Origin: Actinomycetota bacterium
GTDB taxonomy: Bacteria; Actinomycetota; Geothermincolia; Fen-727; Anoxymicrobiaceae
DNA: 11,662 nt
Reading direction: 5' to 3'
NCBI GenBank assembly: GCA_016649525.1
Contig: JAENXM010000036.1
Span: forward strand, 1 to 11,662
Shown: positions 1 through 6,610 of the stretch, piece by piece
Layout of the letters: every line of letters starts with the position of its first letter
Numbering within the stretch: position 1 is the first letter of the stretch
Made by a program: the position numbers and the translations under genes
The notes under the pieces: model-generated
Told to the model about the DNA's origin: nothing
Databases searched by the model: none
Seen by the model: only the letters and a program-made list of their open reading frames with translations

Positions 1-638
1 ATGCCCTCCGTGCAGGCGCCGCACCCGGTACAGCGATCGGTCACCTTGACCTCCACTCCGGGCATCCTGGTCACCTTTGAGCTTATCGAGTCCGAGAGCA
101 ACGGGATGACCCGCCACAGGCAGCAGCAGGTACAACTGTTGCATATTGTGAGGAGCCTGCCGAGAGGTCCAACTCCCAACCAGACCGAATCGATCTTGTT
201 CCTGCCAATCAGGTGATAGAGTCCTGCCTCTCTGCAGCGCCGGGCGTGCTCTAGCGCTTCTTCCTTCGTCACGAGCCGCCCGAGCCTCGGGTTGATCTGC
301 AGCACCGGTTCCCCGAGGAATATGCATCCGAGGTCGATCGGGTAGTCCTTGCACTGCATGGAATCCCGGCAGAGACATTTGTTCATTATCCAGTGGTAGT
401 TGGCCTTTTCAATAAAGTGTTTGACCACCTGCGAAGGCAGCATAACGCTCTCGGCCGAATCTAACGTTTCCCCGACGGGTACGACGTTCTCCCGCGGCAG
501 GATCATCATGTCATCACCCTCGAAGAGCCATCGTTCCATCAACTTCCCGATGAGGGGAACCTTCGTGAGCCTTGCCGGGATGAAACGGGTGGGAAAGCCC
601 TTCTTTAAGATTTTTACAACCCACATCGGCCTGGACAT
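1..638 (-). CDS. Cysteine-rich ferredoxin-type 4Fe-4S protein, 3' end cut off by the window edge
   Basis: The reading frame is open from ATG at 638 to the window edge (212 codons, C-terminus missing). The start is supported by an AAGGGAG ribosome binding site about 7 nt upstream. No signal peptide is evident, so it is probably cytoplasmic. Visible cysteine groups are CLCR with C96 and C105 (C88, C90, C96, C105), a CNSCTCCC cluster (C166, C169, C171-C173), and the first part of a classical ferredoxin motif CTGCGAC (C203, C206, C209) just before the edge. The order and spacing match the full-length protein at 5593-6540, so the two are homologues; that one goes on to two complete 4Fe-4S motifs. 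The likely role is electron transfer with more than one iron-sulfur cluster, inferred from cysteines only. It diverges from the acyl-CoA synthetase gene. The missing C-terminus prevents counting clusters. Confidence 0.85.
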   Translation of the reverse strand, partial: MSRPMWVVKILKKGFPTRFIPARLTKVPLIGKLMERWLFEGDDMMILPRENVVPVGETLDSAESVMLPSQVVKHFIEKANYHWIMNKCLCRDSMQCKDYPIDLGCIFLGEPVLQINPRLGRLVTKEEALEHARRCREAGLYHLIGRNKIDSVWLGVGPLGRLLTICNSCTCCCLWRVIPLLSDSISSKVTRMPGVEVKVTDRCTGCGACTEG

Positions 639-676
639 GCAATCACTCCCTTGAGAAAACTTGGTCGCCTCCGATT

Positions 677-705
677 ATTCTATGCAATGACACGCACCTT
701 ATCCA
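677..705 (-). promoter_or_regulatory. Candidate sigma70-type promoter for the 1-638 ferredoxin gene
   Basis: Reading the minus strand, TGGATA (700-705) is followed after 17 nt by TAGAAT (677-682). This is four and five matches to the -35 and -10 consensus at ideal spacing. The implied transcript would begin near 670 and leave about 30 nt before the ATG at 638. It overlaps the divergent promoter region of the acyl-CoA synthetase gene, so the two could influence each other. Sequence resemblance only. Confidence 0.4.
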
Positions 706-720
706 GGGTTTGTGCTCCCG

Positions 721-729
721 TGCTATAAT
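721..729 (+). promoter_or_regulatory. Extended -10 promoter element of the acyl-CoA synthetase gene
   Basis: TGCTATAAT is a perfect extended -10 (TGn plus consensus TATAAT). No good -35 lies 16-18 nt upstream, which is typical for extended -10 promoters. The transcript should start near 735-737, downstream of the TTG at 710 and the ATG at 728. This argues that the protein starts later, at TTG 758 behind the TGGAG at 745-749. Confidence 0.55.
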
Positions 730-757
730 GCAGCGGGCCGCGACTGGAGTGGTGTCC

Positions 758-2194
758 TTGAGTTCCGACTTCGACGAAATCGACAGCATAATCAACGCAC
801 GTTCACTGGCGATAGTGGGCGCATCGGGTGTCCCGATGAAGTTCGGCTCCTACTACACTTCCTCACAGCTGCAGATGGATTTCGCGGGCTCCCTCTACCT
901 CATAAACCCGAATGAAAAAGAGATTATGGGCCGCAGTGTATACCCGGACCTCAAATCGCTTCCGGAGGTCCCTGATCTCGTGGCCCTTACGATACCCGCA
1001 CATACGTCCCTCGAGGTGATGCGGGAGTGCGCCGATATCGGCGTCAAGGGCGTCATCATGATAGCCTCCGGGTTCCGCGAGGTCGGTGGGGAGGGTGAGG
1101 CGCTCCAGGAGGAGGCGCTCGAAATCGCAAGGGCGGGAGGCTTCCGTATCGTCGGTCCTAACTGCTTCGGCATATACAACCCGCGCAACAGGCTCACAGT
1201 TATCCCGGGTTACGACTTCTCGAAGACACCGGGGAGGATCGCCTTTATCTCTCAGAGCGGGGGCTACAGCGTTCATGTGGCCAGACAGGCGCAGAGCCTC
1301 GGGCTCGGCTTCAGCGCGGTCGTCAGCTACGGGAACGCAGCGGACCTGAACGAGGCCGACTTCCTTCTCTACTTCGCGCAGGACAGACAGACCGGCGTAA
1401 TCGCGGGATACCTCGAGGGCGTGATGGATGGAGAGAGCTTCTCAAAGGCACTCTCGGAGGCGTCGGCTGTCAAGCCGGTCGTCCTGTGGAAGGTCGGCAG
1501 GTCGGAATCCTCCAAGCGCGCTGTCGCCTCTCACACCGGTTCTATGGCCGGGTCCTCCGAAATATGGGACGGGCTCGTCCGCCAACACGGCGTCATCCCC
1601 GCCTCCGGGGTGGACGAAGTAGTCGACATCCTTCTCGCCCTCGAGCGCCTTGGGGTCAGGCCCGGGCGACGGATCCTCATGGCAAGCGGCGGCGGGGGGA
1701 TCGGGACCTACGCGGGCGATGTCGCCGAGGCCGAGGGGCTCACAATTCCGCCGCTCGAGGAAGGATGTCTCAAGAGGATGCAGGCTATCTTGAACCGCGC
1801 GGGAGCGGTCGCCGGGAACCCCCTGGACATCGGCGCTCCCCTGATACCAATGCCCGAGTTCGAGGGCGCGATCCGTGAGGCCGCCATGAATCCCTCGACG
1901 GATATCCTCATCTTCGACCTGGCGATAAACTTCGGCTACGACCTCGCCGGGGAAGCGGGACTCGACCTTGTGAGCGACATACTGATACGAACCCGCCGCG
2001 AGAGTGAAAAGCCGCTAGTCGTGGTCCTGTATTCCCGGTCCTTCGACCCGGACAAGCTGGACCTCGAGGGCGTGCTCCGCAGGATGCGCTGGAAGCTTCT
2101 CGGTGAGGGAATCCCCGTGTACCCGTCGGTCCCCAGGGCAATGCGCGCGATAGCGAGGGTTAACATCCAGGCTACTGCCTCACTATCTGCATGA
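758..2194 (+). CDS. Acyl/acetyl-CoA synthetase (NDP-forming), alpha-type CoA-binding subunit
   Basis: This family interconverts acyl-CoA, ADP and phosphate with free acid, CoA and ATP, usually as an alpha subunit paired with an ATP-grasp beta subunit. Visible order: a Rossmann CoA-binding domain (IVGASG at 19-24, VGPNC at 132-136), a succinyl-CoA-ligase-like region with ISQSGG (164-169), and SHTGSMAG, whose His259 matches the phosphorylated active-site histidine of the family. The C-terminal third carries the NPLDI signature. At 478 residues it is the length of a free alpha subunit, and no ATP-grasp part is fused or encoded in this window. TTG at 758 is preferred because TGGAG sits 8 nt upstream and homologues begin near this point. 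The frame remains open up to TTG 710, but the likely promoter overlaps that stretch. The 3' end overlaps the convergent propeller gene by 23 bp. The substrate is not evident. Confidence 0.88.
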   Translation: MSSDFDEIDSIINARSLAIVGASGVPMKFGSYYTSSQLQMDFAGSLYLINPNEKEIMGRSVYPDLKSLPEVPDLVALTIPAHTSLEVMRECADIGVKGVIMIASGFREVGGEGEALQEEALEIARAGGFRIVGPNCFGIYNPRNRLTVIPGYDFSKTPGRIAFISQSGGYSVHVARQAQSLGLGFSAVVSYGNAADLNEADFLLYFAQDRQTGVIAGYLEGVMDGESFSKALSEASAVKPVVLWKVGRSESSKRAVASHTGSMAGSSEIWDGLVRQHGVIPASGVDEVVDILLALERLGVRPGRRILMASGGGGIGTYAGDVAEAEGLTIPPLEEGCLKRMQAILNRAGAVAGNPLDIGAPLIPMPEFEGAIREAAMNPSTDILIFDLAINFGYDLAGEAGLDLVSDILIRTRRESEKPLVVVLYSRSFDPDKLDLEGVLRRMRWKLLGEGIPVYPSVPRAMRAIARVNIQATASLSA

Positions 2195-3263
2195 CCGTGA
2201 CTTGGGGCGGTGTATAGTTCGATACAAACAACCGGTCGCCCCTGGCGCTGACCACCATGCCTATTGGCTGGGAGGCCGGGACCTTGAAAATCTGCGACCG
2301 AGCCATAAGGTCGACACACCCCACTGTCCCCTCTCCATAGTTGCAGACGAAGAGGTATCGCTCGTCCGGGGTGAGCGCGATGGTCCGGGCCTGCCTTCCG
2401 ACCTTTATTGTCGCGATTACGGCACCCGCCGCCCTGTCCACCAGCGTCACCGTTCCGGGGGCGTTGTTACTCACATAGAGGATGTTACCTTCCCTGTTGG
2501 TCAAGACGTGCCGCGGATTACTGCCGCAGGGGATCTGGCGCGAAACGACATGGCCCGCGCCCACGTTCACCTCGGTGAGCGTGCTCCCGCCCATGATGCA
2601 GACGTATGCGAAATCGCCCTTTGGCGAGAAACACATCCCTCTCGGAGTCCCCACTGTAGGGATGTCCTTGACCCTAGCGCGGAGCTTCGCGTCGATGACG
2701 GTCACCGTGTTCGAGTTCCAGTTGGCCACGTACACCCAGTTCCCGTCAGGGCTCACGGCGACTTCCTTCGGTATGCTTCCTGTGGCCACCTCCCCCGCTA
2801 CAGCCCCGGCCTCCGTGTCCACGATCAGGACCTTCGACGAGTTGTAAAGGGAGACCCACGCGAAGCGCCCATCCTTGCTGAAGTCGGCCTCCACGGGTTC
2901 GTCGGGAAGGGGTATCACTTTCAGGACGCTGTAGTTGTCGGCGTCGAAGATGAAGTTCTTATGGGCGTACAGGTCGTTTACGAAAAGCCGGCTTCCGCCG
3001 GGCATGAGCTCCACGGACTTCGGGCCCGACTCGACGCGGAGCACCGTGACGGTCTGCAGTCCGGTGACCGTCCCGGTCTCGAACTCCGGCTCCTTCTTGA
3101 CCTCTTTTCTCGATTCCTCGCGGCTGCTGCTCTTTATGCGCTTTGTCTGCGTGACCTCGCTCGACTTATCGAACAAGCTGCACCCGGAGACAGCAGCAAG
3201 AATTAAGATCAGAAGGCAGCAGAGTAAAAGCCGCGAGGCTAAACCCTTCTCTTTAGACTTCAT
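2172..3263 (-). CDS. Seven-bladed YVTN/YncE-like beta-propeller lipoprotein
   Basis: The N-terminus is a lipoprotein signal: basic residues, a hydrophobic stretch (about 11-25) and the lipobox AVSGC with Cys28. A charged, serine-rich linker follows. The rest (363 residues in all) contains seven repeats of the form [LAV][FYW]V-x-N...V-x-V-[ID]-D, such as VYVANWNSNTVTVID and LYVSNNAPGTVTLVD. Seven such repeats make a closed beta-propeller. YVTN propellers are extracytoplasmic binding or scaffold modules with varied partners, and no catalytic residues can be assigned. The gene starts 25 nt after the small cysteine-rich gene and is probably last in the cluster read from 6540. There is no strong ribosome binding site at this ATG. 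Its 3' end overlaps the convergent acyl-CoA synthetase gene by 23 bp. Fold and localisation are well supported; the role is unknown. Confidence 0.88.
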   Translation of the reverse strand: MKSKEKGLASRLLLCCLLILILAAVSGCSLFDKSSEVTQTKRIKSSSREESRKEVKKEPEFETGTVTGLQTVTVLRVESGPKSVELMPGGSRLFVNDLYAHKNFIFDADNYSVLKVIPLPDEPVEADFSKDGRFAWVSLYNSSKVLIVDTEAGAVAGEVATGSIPKEVAVSPDGNWVYVANWNSNTVTVIDAKLRARVKDIPTVGTPRGMCFSPKGDFAYVCIMGGSTLTEVNVGAGHVVSRQIPCGSNPRHVLTNREGNILYVSNNAPGTVTLVDRAAGAVIATIKVGRQARTIALTPDERYLFVCNYGEGTVGCVDLMARSQIFKVPASQPIGMVVSARGDRLFVSNYTPPQVTVMQIVRQ

Positions 3264-3288
3264 GACCGATCATAAAGGTACTCGCCGC

Positions 3289-3495
3289 TCAGGACTGCGG
3301 GGGATTCTCCCAGGCGGGCACCCCGTAGACTTTCCGGTAGGCCTTGCACCAGGGGCAGATGTTGAGCCTGTCCTCCAACTTCACGATCTTGAAAGAGAAC
3401 CCGCTCTGCTTCTCCCGTCCCTTCTTGCACGTACTGCACTTGTTGAGACAGAAATCTGCTCGCTTTTGCGTCTTCGCGTCGAACTGTTCGGCCAT
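3289..3495 (-). CDS. Small cysteine-rich protein, probable zinc-ribbon or metal-binding
   Basis: A 68-residue protein starting at ATG 3495, chosen because AGGGGG lies 4-5 nt upstream. An in-frame TTG at 3513 would add six residues, but the ribosome binding site would then fall inside the gene. Five cysteines occur as CLNKCSTC followed about 27 residues later by CPWC. Four could form one zinc-ribbon-like site, or the set could hold an iron-sulfur cluster. It is rich in lysine, has no signal peptide, and ends with a short PPQS tail. It lies between the molybdopterin-domain gene (79 nt upstream) and the propeller lipoprotein (25 nt downstream), all on one strand, so it is probably co-transcribed. 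I do not recognise the family. A role in metal handling or maturation is only a guess from context. Confidence 0.7.
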   Translation of the reverse strand: MAEQFDAKTQKRADFCLNKCSTCKKGREKQSGFSFKIVKLEDRLNICPWCKAYRKVYGVPAWENPPQS

Positions 3496-3574
3496 GTCGC
3501 CCCCTTTGGTCAAATGATATGACGTTAATACTGTATCGATTCGGGGAAGTTTTTTCGAGAGTGCCGGTGGCCGG

Positions 3575-4225
3575 TCAACGGCCCGTCGCGTCTGCCTCGT
3601 TCGAGTACCCCCGGCTCTCCCAGTATCCCTCGTAGTCGCCCTTGTCGAGCTTGATGCCGGTAACCCACTTGATCCACTTGTAGCCGAGCCTGTCCGGTAC
3701 GACCAGCCTCAGCGGGAATCCCTGGTCGGCCGGCAGCTTCTCCCCGTTGACCTCGTATGCGAGGAGCGGGTCGGTTTCCTTTATGTCCTTCAGAGTAAGA
3801 GAAGTCGTATAGCCGCCGGGCGAGGAAAAGATGACGGTCTCAGCGCCCCCCTTGAGGCCCGCTCTCTCGAGTACGTCGGCTAGACGAGGACCCTTCCAGA
3901 GGGCCTTCTCGGTCCATCCCTCGACGCACGGCAGCTCCACAAGCCTCTCCTCTGCCCTGATGGTTTGTATCTCATCAAAGGACAGGGAAAGCGGCTTCTC
4001 AACCAGTCCGGATACCTTGAGCCGGTAGGCAGCGAGGTCGATGTCGGGTGCGTCCTCCGCGGTCCTGACCCTCATCTTGTCCGTCGGTGTGACCGCGACC
4101 GTCTTGCCGCCGGGAGAAGTCACTTTCGCCACGGGGCTGCGGCTGCGCGTGACAGCGTACGCGATAGCACCGGCCATCATCGCCACTATTATCAGAAGGC
4201 CCAGATAAGGCTTTAACCTTTTCAT
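3575..4225 (-). CDS. Membrane-anchored molybdopterin-binding oxidoreductase domain protein (sulfite oxidase/YedY-like fold)
   Basis: The 216-residue protein begins with an uncleaved-looking membrane segment (about 7-25) and then carries one oxidoreductase molybdopterin-binding domain. Recognisable family stretches are VELPCVEGW, with Cys100 in the place of the molybdenum-ligating cysteine, FSSPGGYTTSL, DQGFPLRLVVPDRLGYKWIKWV, and the GYWESRGYSNEAD tail typical of this domain. It lacks the extra C-terminal dimerisation domain of plant and animal sulfite oxidases. The domain is predicted outside the cytoplasm. Oddly, there is no twin-arginine motif, and an in-frame TAA two codons before the ATG rules out a longer start, although molybdopterin proteins are normally exported folded by Tat. 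No heme partner is visible nearby. It sits 55 nt after the GMC oxidoreductase gene in the same direction. The substrate is unknown. Confidence 0.85.
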   Translation of the reverse strand: MKRLKPYLGLLIIVAMMAGAIAYAVTRSRSPVAKVTSPGGKTVAVTPTDKMRVRTAEDAPDIDLAAYRLKVSGLVEKPLSLSFDEIQTIRAEERLVELPCVEGWTEKALWKGPRLADVLERAGLKGGAETVIFSSPGGYTTSLTLKDIKETDPLLAYEVNGEKLPADQGFPLRLVVPDRLGYKWIKWVTGIKLDKGDYEGYWESRGYSNEADATGR

Positions 4226-4280
4226 GCGTTAAGCATAGAGCAGCCAGTCGGGCGGTAAAATGAGAATAATCAACCTGACA

Positions 4281-5588
4281 TCAGGTCTCTTGCGCTTCAG
4301 GTCGGATATGGTCCGCGAGCCTCTTTCCCAGAGCCACCAGTGTGATGACGACGGGGGCAGCCAGGGAATCGGGGATAACGGAGGCGTCGCAGATAAAGAG
4401 GTTCTTTACCTCCGTCTCCAGGTCCGTGTTCACCACCTCGCCAATGCGGCAGGTCCCGCCCGGGTGTGCGCCCCTCGGCTTGTTGACCCATATGGACTCG
4501 GGCTTGCAGCCGGCCTCCAGCAGGACCTTCGTGGATATGGCGATGCCCTTGTCGAGTTTCGCCCTGTCTTCGTACGTCAGCTGCTTCGAGAATGTCTCAT
4601 CGACGTTGATCCTTCCCGCCACCGCGTCCTTGCCCTTCGTCATTATCCCCATCATGCCCGGGTACTTCGGCCAGTCGACGAGCTTGGACGGTTTCGCCTT
4701 CATCATTTCGAGCCCCATCGATACCCATGGGTCGACGACCGGCGATAGGAGGAAGCCCTCGCTCTCCCAGAAATCAAATGTGCCTACAGTCATCGGCGGG
4801 TCGAAGCCGCCCTTCAACCGGGGATGTATACCAATAGTGAAGACCAGGGGGTCGCAGAAAAAGCCCTTGCCGGCGTCGTAGATACCGGAGCGCTGGAGGA
4901 TGACCGGCGTCCCGAGGCCGCCGGCGGAAAGTATCACCGTATCGGCCTCTACCTCGAAATCACCGGCCCCCTTCTGCCAGCCCTTCACCCCTGCCGCTTC
5001 ACCGCCGGATATGACGACCTCGTCGATCTTCACGTGGGGTATTACTTCCGCGCCGTGTTTCTTTGCCTCGTCCAGATATTCCCTTGCGGTCCACTTTGCT
5101 TCCTTGGGACAGCCGAGCATGCAGTTGCAGTAACGCGGCTCGCACTTCTCCGGGTCGATGAACTTCTCGAGCTTTACCCATTTCATGCCGAGGCGGTTGC
5201 CGGCCTCCAACAGGCTCATGGTAGCCTCCCCTATCGTGTCATCCGGTAGCGCGGTGACCCTCAAGTCCTCCTCGGCTTTTTCAAAATACGGCGAAAGGTC
5301 GATATCGAATCTCTCGAAAACACCGCCCGGCGGACGTGAAGCAGTGCCGCAGGTCAGCATGGTGGAGCCTCCTGTGACAAGCGCCCTTGCCACTCCCATG
5401 CCCTCCTGTGAGGTCAGAAACCCGTGCTTGTCGAGGACGGCCACCGCGAAAAGGTGGTTCCCCACGAAACAGTAGTCCGGTCCCCTTTCGAGGACCAGCA
5501 CCCTGCCGCCCCTTCGGGCGAGCTCCGCGGCAACGGTACCCCCTCCCGCGCCTGAACCTACGATCGCGTATTCGGTCTTCATCTGCAC
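4281..5588 (-). CDS. GMC-family FAD-dependent oxidoreductase with a four-cysteine motif
   Basis: GMC enzymes oxidise alcohols, sugars or other CH-OH groups with FAD. Visible are the N-terminal dinucleotide-binding fingerprint VGSGAGGGTVAAELARRG ending in LVLERG (residues 10-36), a central SAGGLGTPVIL segment, and a C-terminal FAD-site region with HPGGTCRIG (His375 as the likely catalytic histidine) and FICDASVIPDS. Cysteines 149, 154, 156 and 160 form a CX4CXCX3C group before PKEAKWTAREYL, as in long-chain alcohol oxidase-like GMC relatives. The Asn or His that usually precedes the final proline is Ala411 here. At 435 residues it is shorter than most family members. No signal peptide is present. 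GTG at 5588 is used because AGGGGG lies about 7 nt upstream; ATG at 5582 is the alternative. It starts 4 nt after the ferredoxin gene's stop, implying coupled translation and making that protein a likely electron acceptor. Confidence 0.87.
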   Translation of the reverse strand: MQMKTEYAIVGSGAGGGTVAAELARRGGRVLVLERGPDYCFVGNHLFAVAVLDKHGFLTSQEGMGVARALVTGGSTMLTCGTASRPPGGVFERFDIDLSPYFEKAEEDLRVTALPDDTIGEATMSLLEAGNRLGMKWVKLEKFIDPEKCEPRYCNCMLGCPKEAKWTAREYLDEAKKHGAEVIPHVKIDEVVISGGEAAGVKGWQKGAGDFEVEADTVILSAGGLGTPVILQRSGIYDAGKGFFCDPLVFTIGIHPRLKGGFDPPMTVGTFDFWESEGFLLSPVVDPWVSMGLEMMKAKPSKLVDWPKYPGMMGIMTKGKDAVAGRINVDETFSKQLTYEDRAKLDKGIAISTKVLLEAGCKPESIWVNKPRGAHPGGTCRIGEVVNTDLETEVKNLFICDASVIPDSLAAPVVITLVALGKRLADHIRPEAQET

Positions 5589-5592
5589 CTGA

Positions 5593-6540
5593 CTACCCCC
5601 TCGTCTGACCCAGCTCCTCGACTACTAAATCGATATCGAGCGGCAACCCCTTCGCCGGATCCCTTTCAATAATCCTCGCGCCGCCCTGACACTTCTCTAT
5701 ACAGAGGCCGCACCCCATGCACGCGTTCCCGTCCTGGACCGGCCGTCCTTCGCCGTCCAGGCCGACCGCGTTAAAGATGCATACCCGCTCGCATGTACCG
5801 CATGATACACACTTCCCGAAATCGATAACAGCAGTATAGCCGGAAGGGGCTATGAACATGAGCCGCTCCCCGCCTTTGAGGCTCCTGGCTATCCTCATCC
5901 CCTCCAGTCCCCCGCAGCAGCAGGTGCAGCAGGAGCATATGACACCGGTCCTTCCCCCGGTCGCTACCTTGAACCAGGCCGTGGTTATGTTGCCCCTGTC
6001 GTGCGCTTCGTGAAGTATCTCGAGCGCTCCCTGCTGGGTGACCCTCCGTGCGTTAAACTTGGCACCGTGTTCCATCCAGAATTCCCCCATGGTGCGCCCG
6101 ACGGCCATGCAGACATTAACCGGCTCGCACGGGTTCTCGCGGACGAGCCGGCAGGGGCAGTCCATCACCGCGATGAACTCCGGCTCCTTCAGTATTATCT
6201 TGTTGGCGTACTGGAAGGGGATGATGCGCTCGGTCCGGTCGGGACCGACCACCACGTCCTCGTTCAACTCCAGGATCTTCTCCGCGTCGGCCAGAGTCAG
6301 CACCTTTGCGTGATAGCGGTCAAAGACCATTTTGAACAGGGAACCGGATAGCCTGGAGCGGGAGAGCCATCTCTGCAGCAACCTCCCGAGAAAGAGAAAA
6401 ACACGAACGTACAGATCATAGAAGACGAAGTAGAGGTAGTTATGAAGCGCGCGGTCCAAACGGTAACCATGCATTCTGATGATATTCTTTGTCGAACCCT
6501 TCAAAAGCGACCTCCTCGGCCGTTTCTGATTGATGGTCAT
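5593..6540 (-). CDS. Cysteine-rich protein with two 4Fe-4S ferredoxin motifs
   Basis: A 315-residue protein, probably an electron carrier. The N-terminal third is basic, with an aromatic, hydrophobic helix (about 34-54) that may bind the membrane. Then come CPCR with C138 and C144 (C128, C130, C138, C144), the dense CSCCTCCC cluster (C202-C209, six cysteines), and two classical motifs CVSCGTCERVC (C244, C247, C250, C254) and CMGCGLCIEKC (C274, C277, C280, C284). The two C-terminal motifs should hold two 4Fe-4S clusters; the other cysteines could bind one or two more. The architecture matches the truncated 1-638 protein. ATG at 6540 lacks a clear ribosome binding site. ATG at 6474 is possible but is no better and would remove the basic N-terminus. 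Only 4 nt separate it from the GMC oxidoreductase, so it is probably the first gene of the cluster. Confidence 0.88.
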   Translation of the reverse strand: MTINQKRPRRSLLKGSTKNIIRMHGYRLDRALHNYLYFVFYDLYVRVFLFLGRLLQRWLSRSRLSGSLFKMVFDRYHAKVLTLADAEKILELNEDVVVGPDRTERIIPFQYANKIILKEPEFIAVMDCPCRLVRENPCEPVNVCMAVGRTMGEFWMEHGAKFNARRVTQQGALEILHEAHDRGNITTAWFKVATGGRTGVICSCCTCCCGGLEGMRIARSLKGGERLMFIAPSGYTAVIDFGKCVSCGTCERVCIFNAVGLDGEGRPVQDGNACMGCGLCIEKCQGGARIIERDPAKGLPLDIDLVVEELGQTRG

Positions 6541-6553
6541 GAAAGCCTGTTAT

Positions 6554-6581
6554 ATTCTACTTTAAACGGATGCCTCATCAA
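6554..6581 (-). promoter_or_regulatory. Candidate promoter for the 6540-2172 gene cluster
   Basis: On the minus strand TTGATG (6576-6581) and TAGAAT (6554-6559) are separated by 16 nt. Transcription would begin about 7 nt before the ATG at 6540, giving an almost leaderless message, which fits the missing ribosome binding site. The same TAGAAT -10 occurs upstream of the homologous gene at 1-638. Pattern match only. Confidence 0.3.
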
Positions 6582-6610
6582 TCCACGGCACTCTATGAAT
6601 CGAGGTCAGG

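Noticed and set aside
710..757. Upstream starts TTG 710 and ATG 728 for the acyl-CoA synthetase subunit
   Set aside because: Neither has a ribosome binding site, and both lie upstream of or inside the TGCTATAAT promoter element.
2202..3206. Long plus-strand open frame of 334 codons
   Set aside because: It is antisense to the beta-propeller gene; its product is rich in Arg, His and Asp without any domain, as expected for a shadow frame, while the minus frame shows a lipobox and seven repeats.
3569..3583. GGCCG-loop-CGGCC hairpin at the end of the molybdopterin gene as a terminator
   Set aside because: It overlaps the stop codon, and the minus strand continues with A-runs rather than T-runs, so it would not terminate the cluster transcript.
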